From: JAHEDH01 sp965364515
GTDB lineage: Bacteria > Actinomycetota > Acidimicrobiia > Spongiisociales > ZC4RG35
DNA: 24,732 nucleotides
Direction: 5' to 3'
Assembly (NCBI GenBank): GCA_965364515.1
Contig: CBDTXZ010000026.1
Location: forward strand, 1-24,732
Shown here piece after piece: positions 6,914-14,308 of this stretch. A model generated the notes under the pieces. The model was not told where the DNA came from, made no database searches, and worked only from the letters and a program-made list of their open reading frames with translations. A program made the translations under genes and the position numbers. Numbering within the stretch: the first letter of the stretch is position 1; the number at the start of each line of letters is the position of its first letter.

Positions 6914-6937
6914 TCGATCGGTTGCATCATCGATCGA
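6914..6937. promoter_or_regulatory. Inverted repeat upstream of the ECF sigma gene
   Basis: TCGATCG (6914-6920) and CGATCGA (6931-6937) form a perfect 7-bp inverted repeat with a 10-base spacer, ten bases before the sigma start. The position suits an operator, but TCGATCG is itself common in this GC-rich sequence, so this is only a candidate. Confidence 0.25.
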
Positions 6938-6958
6938 AAACCTGGCGCGGTCGCGCGA

Positions 6959-8617
6959 TCACCGTCCCGAGACCTGGGACCGATCCGAGAGGGGGATGGA
7001 CCCGTCCGAAGCGTGGTAGTCGGCGTGGGCCGCGACCAGGACCTCCCAATCTGCGGGCGCCTCGGTGTCGACTGCGATCAGGTGATAGGTGGTGGGGGAA
7101 CGCTCGAGGTCGAAGTCTCTGGCCGTGAGGAGCAGTGCACGCGAGCTGTCGTCGATTCGCCGATGCTGTGCGAGGTGCTCGTCCCACGAAACCAGATGAA
7201 ACACTTCGGAGAGTCGATGTGGGTCCGAGGCGTTGCGGTAGAGCCGCCATCGGTAGGCGCCCGTCCGCATCCGAATCGCTTTCACGTCGTTCATGATGGC
7301 GATGAATTCGTCGAACCGGTCATGGTCGATGACCCAGGTGTTGACGACCATGACAGGGCCGCCCTCGGTCGATACGTGGCTGGGGCCGGTCCGCTCGGCC
7401 GTGAACTCAGGGCTCTCGATGTCGGCGAGCGCGGGGACGGCGAACCTGCGGGCGCTGGCGCCGAGTATCACGGTCCCGACCGACATTGCCGTGGTGGCAG
7501 CACCTGCGCCGATTGCGTCTGCCAGCGCCCCGGCGATGATCGATCCGATCGGGATGATGCCCACGAATGACAGGGTGTAGAGGCTCATGGTGCGGCCCCG
7601 CACCCACTGAGGTGACATGAGCTGGGCGGTGGCGTTGGTGGTGGTGAGTGTCCAGACCCAGCACATGCCGATCGCCACCAGTGCGATGGCTGCGACCGTG
7701 ACGTTTCCCGCAAGACCCTCGACGATGCCGAATACCCCGAACGCGGTGATGGTGATCGGGATCGATCGCTCGCCGAGTGACTCGACGACCGACTTGCGGG
7801 TGAACGCGCCGATCAGCGCGCCGAGCCCCATCGCGCCGAGCAGCACGCCGTACGCCAACTCGTCACCACCCAGCTCTTCGGTGCGGGTCGGCAGGACCGA
7901 CTGGATCACCGCCGATGTGATGGCGAACATCGATGCGAGCAGCAGAAGCCGTCGGAACGGCGCCGTGTATCTGGCGAAACGGATGCCGAGCGCGATCGCA
8001 TTCGGAATCGACGTGGCGTCGTGGTCGGCGACAGTCAGCTGGCTGCGGATCGAGAAGATCACCGTGATGACCAGGATGTAGCTGACCGCGTTGATTCCGA
8101 ACGCGAGCTCCGGGCCCGACGTGGCGAGGATGAATCCGCCGATGGCGGGCCCGATGGCTCTGGCCACGTTGAACGCCACCGAGTTGAGCGCCACTGCGCT
8201 CGCCACGAGCCCTCGGGGGACGAGATCGGGCACCATCGCCTGCCACGCCGGGAGGTTGAAGGCCACTCCCACACCGAGCAGAAGCCCGAGTGTCAGGAGG
8301 AGCGCAGGTGAGATGTCGCCGGAATAGGTGACGATCGCCATCGCAGCGGCGGCGCCTCCCATGAGCCCTTGGCTCACCAACAGGATCGTGCCACGGTCGA
8401 TGAGGTCGGCGAGCGCGCCTGCCGGGAGCGCGAGGAAGAAGAGGGGCAGCGTGGTGGACGCCACCATGAGGCCGACCCAGGTGGCCGAGCCGGTCAATTC
8501 CAGCATCAGCCAGGACCCGGCGACCGCCTGGAGAAACGAGCCGAGGTTCGAGAACATCGCAGCGAGCCACAACGTTCGGAATTGCCTGATCTTGAGCGGA
8601 GCGATGGCCTCGGACAT
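6959..8617 (-). CDS. MFS transporter (MFS_3/EntS-like) with C-terminal cytosolic domain
   Basis: A 552-residue protein. Roughly the first 400 residues are a 12-segment major facilitator beginning FRTLWLAAMFSNLGSFLQAV, with LPAGALADLIDRG as the loop 2-3 motif. This is the MFS_3 group that includes the enterobactin exporter EntS. After the last segment comes a soluble region of about 130 residues (VVNTWVIDHDRFDEFIAIM, YRWRLYRNASDPHRLSEVF) that looks like an antibiotic-biosynthesis-monooxygenase-type ferredoxin fold, a known extension in this group. It is probably an exporter of unknown cargo. The ATG at 8617 is chosen because TAGCCT lies seven bases upstream; the open frame runs further but is out of family. 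The EamA gene ends 35 bases upstream on the same strand. Confidence 0.85.
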   Translation of the reverse strand: MSEAIAPLKIRQFRTLWLAAMFSNLGSFLQAVAGSWLMLELTGSATWVGLMVASTTLPLFFLALPAGALADLIDRGTILLVSQGLMGGAAAAMAIVTYSGDISPALLLTLGLLLGVGVAFNLPAWQAMVPDLVPRGLVASAVALNSVAFNVARAIGPAIGGFILATSGPELAFGINAVSYILVITVIFSIRSQLTVADHDATSIPNAIALGIRFARYTAPFRRLLLLASMFAITSAVIQSVLPTRTEELGGDELAYGVLLGAMGLGALIGAFTRKSVVESLGERSIPITITAFGVFGIVEGLAGNVTVAAIALVAIGMCWVWTLTTTNATAQLMSPQWVRGRTMSLYTLSFVGIIPIGSIIAGALADAIGAGAATTAMSVGTVILGASARRFAVPALADIESPEFTAERTGPSHVSTEGGPVMVVNTWVIDHDRFDEFIAIMNDVKAIRMRTGAYRWRLYRNASDPHRLSEVFHLVSWDEHLAQHRRIDDSSRALLLTARDFDLERSPTTYHLIAVDTEAPADWEVLVAAHADYHASDGSIPLSDRSQVSGR

Positions 8618-8630
8618 CCCCCGGAGGCTA
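8618..8630 (-). promoter_or_regulatory. Likely leaderless -10 of the MFS gene
   Basis: TAGCCT (8630 down to 8625) lies seven bases before the ATG at 8617, and there is no Shine-Dalgarno in between. No convincing -35 is seen, and the region abuts the end of the upstream gene. Confidence 0.35.
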
Positions 8631-8652
8631 GGTGGTCGCAGAACCAGCCAGG

Positions 8653-9513
8653 TCAGACGTGGGCGGGGATCGACGGGGCGACCGCCCGCTGAACGACGAT
8701 CAGCGAGGCGATCACCATCACGCCTCCCGCCACCTGGACCGCAGAGAGGTCCTGTCCGAGGAACATCCACGCGGCCCCGGCGGCGACGACCGGCTCGAAG
8801 GTTGCCACCACTCCCACGCTCCCGGAGTCGACACGGCTGAGCGCCATCACCATGAGCAGGAACGGGGCGGCGGTCCCCATCAACCCCACCCAGCCGATCT
8901 GGAGCCAGACGCCGGTGGAGGCTTCGATGATTGCCGGCGGGACGACGACCACCCAGATGAGCGCCGAGAAGGCAAACCCGTAGGCGATGATCGTGAGATC
9001 GGGAAGCCGGGTGCCCAGATACTCTCCGAACAGGAGGTAGACGGCGTACAGGATCATCGAGCCGATCCCGGCGGTGAGCCCGAGCGCATCCAGTGATTCG
9101 ACGTCCCAGGCGCGCAGCATCACTGCCGTGCCTGCCACGGCCATGGCGGCAGCCAGCCACGTCTTGGGCGGGACGCTGCGGTGCCGGGCGAAACGCAGCC
9201 ACAGCAGCACCGGCACCGAAGCGGTGAACTGCAGCGTCACCCCCGGGCCGACCCCGAGCCGGTCGATCGACCAGTAGAACGTGATCGTGAGCGCCGCCAC
9301 CACCGCTCCGAAGAGCGCCAACTGGGGGAGTCGTCCTCCGGTGACGGTCTTCTTCCGCTGATAGGCGATCGGAACCAGGACGGCCGCCGCTATCACCGAC
9401 CGGTACTGGGCGACGACGACCGGATCCACCGTGGCGAACACATCGGCTGCAACGACTCCGCCGATCCCTGCGAGGCCGGCGGCGACGACGGTGAGAGCCA
9501 GTCCGTGTTGCAT
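8653..9513 (-). CDS. EamA/DMT-superfamily transporter
   Basis: A 286-residue membrane protein with about ten hydrophobic segments in two EamA halves, as in the RhaT/YdcZ-like drug/metabolite transporters. The first half ends near AAMAVAGTAVMLRAW, and the second ends with PVVAAGAAWMFLGQDLSAVQVAGGVMVIASLIVVQ, the typical C-terminal EamA signature. Such proteins export amino acids, metabolites or drugs; the substrate is unknown. The ATG at 9513 starts just before the first membrane segment; CAGGAT six bases upstream is a weak -10 in the same spacing as other genes here. It is divergent from the hydrolase gene at 9567 and leads a minus-strand run that may include the MFS gene. Confidence 0.85.
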   Translation of the reverse strand: MQHGLALTVVAAGLAGIGGVVAADVFATVDPVVVAQYRSVIAAAVLVPIAYQRKKTVTGGRLPQLALFGAVVAALTITFYWSIDRLGVGPGVTLQFTASVPVLLWLRFARHRSVPPKTWLAAAMAVAGTAVMLRAWDVESLDALGLTAGIGSMILYAVYLLFGEYLGTRLPDLTIIAYGFAFSALIWVVVVPPAIIEASTGVWLQIGWVGLMGTAAPFLLMVMALSRVDSGSVGVVATFEPVVAAGAAWMFLGQDLSAVQVAGGVMVIASLIVVQRAVAPSIPAHV

Positions 9514-9532
9514 CGAGGCATCCTGCCAGCTT

Positions 9533-9567
9533 CTGACAGCGATTCGGTCACCGGTACCCTCGCGGTG
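9533..9567 (+). promoter_or_regulatory. Leaderless promoter of the hydrolase gene
   Basis: CTGACA (9533-9538, five of six bases of TTGACA) is followed after 16 bases by TACCCT (9555-9560), and the GTG start codon comes six bases later. There is no room for a ribosome binding site, so the transcript should be leaderless. This is the best complete promoter in the window. Confidence 0.6.
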
Positions 9568-10193
9568 TGAAAGACGCCGCCTACTTCGTGTCACCCCCGT
9601 CCGGTCCCGGACGGCCGCTGCTGCTGCTGCATTCGTGGTGGGGGCTCGACTCGGGTGTCCGCAGGATGGCCGACCGGATCTCCGACGAGGGTCACACGGT
9701 TCTCGTCCCCGACCTCTTGACCGGGGCGACCTTCGATGATGTCGACGCGGCGCGTGAACATCTGCAGTCTGCCGACGCCAACCGCCTCGCCTCACTCACC
9801 CAGGCGAGCGTGCATCTGGTCCGTGAGCGCTGCGCAGACCCCGACGACCCGGTGTCGATCGTGGGAATGTCGATGGGGGCATCGCTCGGTCTGTGGGCAT
9901 CGATCCGGATTCCCGACGCAGTGTCTCGGGTGGTCAGCTTCTACGGCACCCAGACCATCGACTTCGCAGGTGCACAGGCGGCCTACCAATTGCACTTCGC
10001 AGAAGACGACGAACTCGTCGACTCCGACGAGGCCGCATTCATGGAGGCGACGATCGGTCTGAACGGGCTCTCCGTCGAGTCCCATTCGTATCCGGGGACC
10101 TCACACTGGTTCTTCGAACCCGAGCGGCCCAACTACGACCCGGACGCCGCAGAACAGGCGTGGAAGCGGATGATGGAGTTTCTCAGGGACTGA
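9567..10193 (+). CDS. Dienelactone hydrolase-family alpha/beta hydrolase
   Basis: A 208-residue alpha/beta hydrolase of the DLH family. The oxyanion region reads LLLLHSWWGLD (18-28), the nucleophile elbow is GMSMGA with Ser102, the acid is in LHFAEDDELVD and the catalytic histidine in GTSHWFFEP. Classical dienelactone hydrolases use cysteine at the nucleophile position (G-x-C-x-G), so this is a serine variant, more likely a general esterase than a chlorocatechol-pathway enzyme. The GTG start follows a complete leaderless promoter. It converges with the aminotransferase gene, whose stop is only a few bases away, so the two transcription units end back to back without a clear terminator. Confidence 0.87.
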   Translation: MKDAAYFVSPPSGPGRPLLLLHSWWGLDSGVRRMADRISDEGHTVLVPDLLTGATFDDVDAAREHLQSADANRLASLTQASVHLVRERCADPDDPVSIVGMSMGASLGLWASIRIPDAVSRVVSFYGTQTIDFAGAQAAYQLHFAEDDELVDSDEAAFMEATIGLNGLSVESHSYPGTSHWFFEPERPNYDPDAAEQAWKRMMEFLRD

Positions 10194-10197
10194 GGGC

Positions 10198-11868
10198 TCA
10201 GACAGGAACGAGATCGGTGGGCAGCAAGAACCAGCGCAGCGGCTCGGCCGTCCCGTCCAGGCCCCGTCGGTCGTCCGCAGAGGGTTCAGCCGTCGCAAGG
10301 ATCCGTCTCGCCTCCTCCAGGTAGGCGGCGAGACGATCCAGCGGCTCGGTCTGCCGCCTGTCCTCGAACATCGGGCCCTCCTCCTCGAACGAGAGATCAC
10401 GAAGCGTCATCGGCGGCCGTGGTGTCCCGCTGCGATGTCTCCATCCGCCGGTCGCGGCGCCGAAGACGTACTCGGAGAGCAGCCTCCAGCCGTCTGATGC
10501 GATGATCTCGACCGCCTCGAGGATGAACTCGAACTCGGTCTCGGTGATGAAGTAGTTGAAGTTGACGCGTGCCCAGCCCGGCTTGATGACCTCGCACCCT
10601 GCAGCGATCTCGTGGTCGAAGCGGATGCTCCGCTCTGCGTCGATGCCGAGCAGGCGGTGCCCGTACGGTCCGGCACACGAGCAACCGCCCCGCGCCTGGA
10701 TTCCGAACAGGTCGTTGAGCAGCGCCACCACGTAGTTGTGGTGCAGGTACCGACCGTGGGACGAGATCACGAACGACAGGATCGAGAGCCGGTGGGCGTC
10801 GGGGTTGCCGAGGATCTCGATGTTGGGATGCTCCGAGAGCCGCGCGATCGCCTTCCGGGTGAGACGGGTCTCGATCGCTTTGATCGTGTCGGCGCCGACG
10901 GCCTCCTTGAGCTTGAACACCAGCCCCGCCCTGATCGACTCCACGATCGCCGGCGTGCCCCCCTCTTCGCGATGTTCGGCGTCGGTCAGGTAGCGATGTT
11001 CGGTGGCGTTGACGTACGAGACGGTGCCGCCGCCCGGCACGGAAGGCACTCGGTTCTTGAGGAGGTCGCGTCTCGCCACCAGCACGCCCGGCGTGCCCGG
11101 GCCGCCGATGAACTTGTGCGGTGAGATGAAGATGGCGTCCTTGTAGTCGTCGCCGTGGGTCGACGGGGAGCGCATCTCGATGTCGACATAGGGGGCGGCG
11201 GCGGCGAAGTCCCAGAACGAGAGTGCGCCGTAGCGGTGCAGGATGGAGGACACGGCACTGGTGTTCGACACGATGCCGGTGACGTTCGAGGCCGCGGAGA
11301 AGCTGCCGATCAGCATCGGCCGGCCCTGGTACTCCATGAGCCGGCGTTCGAGGTCGTCGAGATCGATGTAACCGTCTGCGTCCTCTTTGATCTCGACCAC
11401 TTCGGCGATCGACTCGCGCCACGGGAGTTCGTTGGAGTGGTGCTCGTACGGCCCCACGAACACGACGGGGAGCTCTTCTGGCGAGATCTGGTTCGAGAGG
11501 TGATACCGGTCCTCGAGATCTGCGGGGATCCGAATACCGAGGATGTTGATCAGACGGTCGATGGCACCAGTCGATCCGGAGCCGGCGAAGATGACGGCGT
11601 GCTCGTCGCCACCCCCGACACTCTCTTTGATGATGGACCTGGCGTCTTCTCGAAAGCGTGTGGTCTGCAGCCCGGTCCCGGAGGTTTCGGTGTGGGTGTT
11701 GGCGTACATCGGGAGGACGTGATCGGTGATGAAGTCCTCGATCATCCGGAGGGATCGACCCGAGGCGGTGTAGTCGGCGTAGATGACCCTCCTGAGACCA
11801 AACGGGGTCTGAACGGCGGTGTCCGCGCCGATGATCGAATCACGGATCCGCTCGATGAGGTCGGTCAT
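10198..11868 (-). CDS. Class V aminotransferase-fold (cysteine desulfurase-like) PLP enzyme
   Basis: A 556-residue PLP enzyme related to SufS/Csd. Visible are IYADYTASGR near residue 29, the glycine-rich FAGSGSTGAIDRLI (94-107), the cofactor aspartate in FWDFAAAAP (Asp220), the PLP lysine in ISPHKFIGG (Lys252) and a cysteine-containing loop GGCSCAGPYGH (Cys396, Cys398) where desulfurases hold the persulfide cysteine. SufS enzymes are about 400-420 residues; the additional length is in insertions and a C-terminal extension of roughly 100 residues. No SufE, IscU or thiolation gene is nearby, so the sulfur acceptor is unknown and another PLP reaction is possible. The ATG overlaps the YczE stop (ATGA) but also has its own TACGAT six bases upstream. 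Confidence 0.85.
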   Translation of the reverse strand: MTDLIERIRDSIIGADTAVQTPFGLRRVIYADYTASGRSLRMIEDFITDHVLPMYANTHTETSGTGLQTTRFREDARSIIKESVGGGDEHAVIFAGSGSTGAIDRLINILGIRIPADLEDRYHLSNQISPEELPVVFVGPYEHHSNELPWRESIAEVVEIKEDADGYIDLDDLERRLMEYQGRPMLIGSFSAASNVTGIVSNTSAVSSILHRYGALSFWDFAAAAPYVDIEMRSPSTHGDDYKDAIFISPHKFIGGPGTPGVLVARRDLLKNRVPSVPGGGTVSYVNATEHRYLTDAEHREEGGTPAIVESIRAGLVFKLKEAVGADTIKAIETRLTRKAIARLSEHPNIEILGNPDAHRLSILSFVISSHGRYLHHNYVVALLNDLFGIQARGGCSCAGPYGHRLLGIDAERSIRFDHEIAAGCEVIKPGWARVNFNYFITETEFEFILEAVEIIASDGWRLLSEYVFGAATGGWRHRSGTPRPPMTLRDLSFEEEGPMFEDRRQTEPLDRLAAYLEEARRILATAEPSADDRRGLDGTAEPLRWFLLPTDLVPV

Positions 11869-12479
11869 CGCCCGATCGTACCGCTCGACCGTCGGTTCGG
11901 TGCCGCATCGCCCATGTCGAACCGCGGGAGGAACACCTGGACGAGTGGTCCGATCCCGAGCGCGAACACGAGCGTCCCGACGCCGACCGTTCCACCGAGC
12001 GCCCACCCCACGGCCAGCGCCGCGGCCTCGACTCCAGTGCGCGCCAGGCGAAGCGAGAGGCCCCGCCGGGCGAGTCCGGTCATCAGCCCGTCCCGGGGTC
12101 CGGGTCCGAGCCGTACCCCGATGTAGAGCCCTGAGCCGATCCCCACCAACAGGACCCCGACGAGCATCAGCGCGATCCGCGGCCAGAGGCGGTCCGGCGT
12201 CTCGACAGCCAGAACGGTGAGGTCGATGAAGACGCCGATCAAGACTGCGTTGGCGAGCGTCCCCACCCCCGGCCGCTCGCGCAGCGGGATCCACAGCAGC
12301 AGCACGCCGAAGCTCGTGACGATGGCTGCTACGCCGATCGAGAGCGGGCTGGAGAGCGAGAACCCCTCGTGGAACACGTCCCACGGCGGATTCCCCAGGT
12401 CGGACTGCACCATCAGGCCGGAACCCAGCCCGAAGAGTGCGAGTCCGACCACGAGTTGCAGGAGTCGGCGTGTGCTCAC
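11865..12479 (-). CDS. YczE/YitT-like integral membrane protein
   Basis: A 204-residue membrane protein with four to five hydrophobic segments, of the YczE group. Family-like features are the first segment LVVGLALFGLGSGLMVQSDLGNPPWDVFHEG and the second LGPGPRDGLMTGLARR, a repeated small-residue pattern followed by PxD that defines the group. Function is unknown; a few relatives sit next to peptide antibiotic or regulator genes. The GTG at 12479 is chosen because the similarity starts with VSTRRLLQLV and TACCGT lies six bases upstream; an earlier start would add a hydrophilic Arg/Pro-rich tail. The four-base overlap with the PLP enzyme gene implies co-expression, but I cannot infer a shared task. 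Confidence 0.82.
   Translation of the reverse strand: MSTRRLLQLVVGLALFGLGSGLMVQSDLGNPPWDVFHEGFSLSSPLSIGVAAIVTSFGVLLLWIPLRERPGVGTLANAVLIGVFIDLTVLAVETPDRLWPRIALMLVGVLLVGIGSGLYIGVRLGPGPRDGLMTGLARRGLSLRLARTGVEAAALAVGWALGGTVGVGTLVFALGIGPLVQVFLPRFDMGDAAPNRRSSGTIGR
11869..11880 (-). promoter_or_regulatory. Internal leaderless -10 of the PLP enzyme gene
   Basis: TACGAT (11880 down to 11875) lies six bases before the ATG at 11868, inside the last codons of the upstream membrane-protein gene. The identical hexamer and spacing precede the metallophosphoesterase gene, so a separate leaderless transcript is plausible besides operon read-through. Confidence 0.35.
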
Positions 12480-12491
12480 GCCGAGACGGTA
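12480..12491 (-). promoter_or_regulatory. Likely leaderless -10 of the yczE-like gene
   Basis: TACCGT (12491 down to 12486) is followed by six bases and the GTG at 12479. No ribosome binding site is possible in this space, and no good -35 is seen. Confidence 0.4.
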
Positions 12492-12568
12492 GCGAGGGAA
12501 GCGGAACCCTCTCGGTGGGTCGCAGCGTCCCACCGGTACAGGCGCTCCAACGAGATTGAGGAGACATC

Positions 12569-13054
12569 ATGAGGCGGCTACTCGCCTTGGTGGCCATCGT
12601 GACGGTGGTCCTCGCCGCATGCGGCGGAGACACGAGCGACGACCCGTTGCCACTCGAGCCAGACGGCGGTACCGGAGACGGCGCAGAGCCGCCCGGCTCG
12701 CCGTACCCCGTGGCCGACCTGACGATCACCATCGAACATCCCGACGCCGAGACCGTCGAGTATCGCGTCACGTGCCTGAGTGACACCGCCACGATCACCG
12801 GCATCGAATCGTTGTCCGGAGAGACTGCGTGTTCCCGTCTTGCGGAGCCCGCCGTACAGGCGAGGCTCGCGTCGCCGCCTCCTGAGCGGGTGTGCACCGA
12901 GATCTACGGAGGACCGGACGTCGCCCGGATGGACGGAACCATCGACGGACGGCCGATCGCGACAACGATCGATCGCACCGACGGCTGCGGCATCAGTGAC
13001 TGGGACAACCTGCTCGCCGGTGTGCTGCCCGCTGCACTCGGCGTGACCGACTGA
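12569..13054 (+). CDS. SSI-like (subtilisin inhibitor fold) lipoprotein
   Basis: A 161-residue lipoprotein: signal peptide with lipobox VLAAC (Cys18), an acidic linker to about residue 48, then a domain matching the Streptomyces subtilisin inhibitor family. The four cysteines (69, 88, 109, 140) have SSI-like spacings (19 and 31, against 15 and 30 in SSI), and the core VCTEIYGGPDVARMDGTIDG plus RTDGCGISDWD is typical. In SSI the inhibitory bond follows shortly after the third cysteine; the equivalent residue here is Glu111, an unusual P1 for a subtilisin inhibitor, so inhibition is unproven. Four cysteines suggest two disulfides outside the cell. A strong GAGGAGA five bases before the ATG supports the start. 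A clear hairpin follows the gene. Confidence 0.85.
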   Translation: MRRLLALVAIVTVVLAACGGDTSDDPLPLEPDGGTGDGAEPPGSPYPVADLTITIEHPDAETVEYRVTCLSDTATITGIESLSGETACSRLAEPAVQARLASPPPERVCTEIYGGPDVARMDGTIDGRPIATTIDRTDGCGISDWDNLLAGVLPAALGVTD

Positions 13055-13058
13055 CGCG

Positions 13059-13092
13059 CGAGGAGCCGGGCCCTCGAGGGCCCGGCTCCTCG
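13059..13092. terminator. Perfect 34-bp palindromic terminator hairpin
   Basis: Fifteen bases (CGAGGAGCCGGGCCC) pair perfectly with the downstream arm around a TCGA centre. It lies between two convergent genes, five bases after the lipoprotein stop and 20 bases before the end of the next gene. No U-tract follows, so it would be a bidirectional GC-only terminator. Confidence 0.75.
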
Positions 13093-13112
13093 TTCCTGGG
13101 AGACGAGGTCGA

Positions 13113-13709
13113 TCAGACGAGTTCTGGCTCGCGTTGAGCAGCCGGCGGGGGACCTGCGGCCGGGCGTCGAAAGGCGACGACGAACAGCAGCGCAGAAGCG
13201 ATCGCCGCCATCGCGCCCGCGCCGAGGACGGCGGTGCCCGCGATGCGCACCGGAGTCGCAGGAAGCGTGACGTTCACTTCTGCGTCCACACCCCGCGAGC
13301 CGTCGCTGTTCATCACGACTGCCGTCCACCGGCCATCCATGTCGATGTCGATGACGGGATCCGTCCCGGAGGACTCACTGAGCCAGATGTCGGTCTGTGA
13401 CGGTGCGAGGTCGGAGCGGAGAAAACGGTCGACGTCGTCGGACGTCGCAACGCCGATGAACAGGTCCCTGCCTTCGACTCCGACGGTGACCCGGTCGAAG
13501 TCCTCCCAACCCGAACTCTGCCCATCCAGATCGAGGTCGACATGGCCGAAGCTCATCGCACGGCCGAAGGTGGTTGCGCTGATGGAGGGCAGTTCGGCGC
13601 CTTCGCCGTCGGCCAGTGAGAACACGCCCGCCCCGATCACGAGGAGCGGGACGGCGACCATGCCCACGATCGTGGCGAGGATGCCGGAGATGATCTTGAC
13701 TGCGGTCAT
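13113..13709 (-). CDS. Two-segment membrane protein paired with PspC
   Basis: A 198-residue protein with a hydrophobic segment at about 5-31, an extracytoplasmic middle of about 120 residues and a second segment at about 157-180, then a short Pro-rich tail. The middle part is beta-rich with repeated polar strands (VDLDLDGQSSGWEDFDRVTVGVEGRDLFIGV), similar in feel to beta-helical or adhesin-like domains. I do not recognise a named family. The start overlaps the PspC stop by four bases, so it is translated with PspC and probably acts in the same envelope process. No catalytic motif is visible. Confidence 0.75.
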   Translation of the reverse strand: MTAVKIISGILATIVGMVAVPLLVIGAGVFSLADGEGAELPSISATTFGRAMSFGHVDLDLDGQSSGWEDFDRVTVGVEGRDLFIGVATSDDVDRFLRSDLAPSQTDIWLSESSGTDPVIDIDMDGRWTAVVMNSDGSRGVDAEVNVTLPATPVRIAGTAVLGAGAMAAIASALLFVVAFRRPAAGPPPAAQREPELV

Positions 13710-14128
13710 GCTGCGCTCGCTTCCACGCCGGCGCCGGCAACCGCGGTGGGTCGTGCGGCCAGCCATCCGCCCAGTGCCAGCAGCCCGAGGACGACGAACG
13801 GTCCCTGGAGGAAGGTGACGGCGGCGATTCCGGCCAGCACCAGCGCCGAGATCATCCACCAGCCGGCCTTCTGGCTCAGCGTGTCGGATTCGTCGAATCG
13901 GATGATCCACTGCTGGAACGGCGTGTGGGCTTCGCCTTCGGACCGAATCGCAATCGTCGCAAAGGCGTATGCGACGATGCCGAGACCGGCTGCGAAACTC
14001 GAAACCACGAATGCGGCTCGCACCCAGCGACGTTCGATGCCCGTGCGCTCGGCGATGGCGGAACTGACTCCGGTGAAGACCCGACCGGTTCGGGGCCGCT
14101 CGAGCGGCGATGTCTGTGTCTGTTGCAT
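13706..14128 (-). CDS. PspC-domain membrane protein
   Basis: A 140-residue protein. Residues about 14-65 are a PspC domain: RTGRVFTGVSSAIAERTGIERRWVRAAFVVSSFAAGLGIVAYAF, with the typical arginine-rich start, a G(V/I)xxxIAxxxG helix and a hydrophobic segment. Two more hydrophobic segments follow at about 90-135. PspC domains occur in phage-shock and envelope-stress proteins and in actinobacterial sensor kinases. The ATG at 14128 begins just ahead of the domain; GACGAT six bases upstream is a weak leaderless -10. The gene is divergent from the yihY-like gene and is co-transcribed with the membrane protein downstream of it. Confidence 0.82.
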   Translation of the reverse strand: MQQTQTSPLERPRTGRVFTGVSSAIAERTGIERRWVRAAFVVSSFAAGLGIVAYAFATIAIRSEGEAHTPFQQWIIRFDESDTLSQKAGWWMISALVLAGIAAVTFLQGPFVVLGLLALGGWLAARPTAVAGAGVEASAA

Positions 14129-14247
14129 GGGGCCATCGTCGGGTATGCGGCACCCGCCCGCCATGGGGTCTCTCCCCCTCGTGACCCTGAGCACTTCGGG
14201 GTCGCCTCAGGGATGGCGCCACCGGGTCGCGGTGGAACTCTGCGAAG

Positions 14248-14282
14248 TTCGACCATCGCTGCGTTCGGATCCCATGGTCGAA
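14248..14282. repeat. 9-bp inverted repeat in the pspC-yihY divergent region
   Basis: TTCGACCAT (14248-14256) is the exact reverse complement of ATGGTCGAA (14274-14282), with a 17-base spacer. It ends 12 bases before the TACGCT of the downstream gene, so it covers its -35 area and could be an operator. It may equally form a hairpin in a transcript. Confidence 0.4.
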
Positions 14283-14294
14283 ACCCCTCCCGGT

Positions 14295-14308
14295 TACGCT
14301 CGAACCCG
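14295..14308 (+). promoter_or_regulatory. Likely leaderless -10 of the yihY-like gene
   Basis: TACGCT (14295-14300) is followed by seven bases and the GTG at 14308; no ribosome binding site fits. The -35 region is poor and lies under one arm of the inverted repeat at 14274-14282. Confidence 0.45.

Noticed and set aside
6959..9202. A 747-residue version of the MFS protein
   Set aside because: The additional N-terminus overlaps the EamA gene in another frame and is Arg/Gly-rich; MFS similarity and a leaderless -10 place the start at 8617.
10198..12897. An 899-residue version of the PLP enzyme
   Set aside because: The extension crosses the YczE gene and part of the SSI lipoprotein gene and lacks similarity; the real start is 11868.
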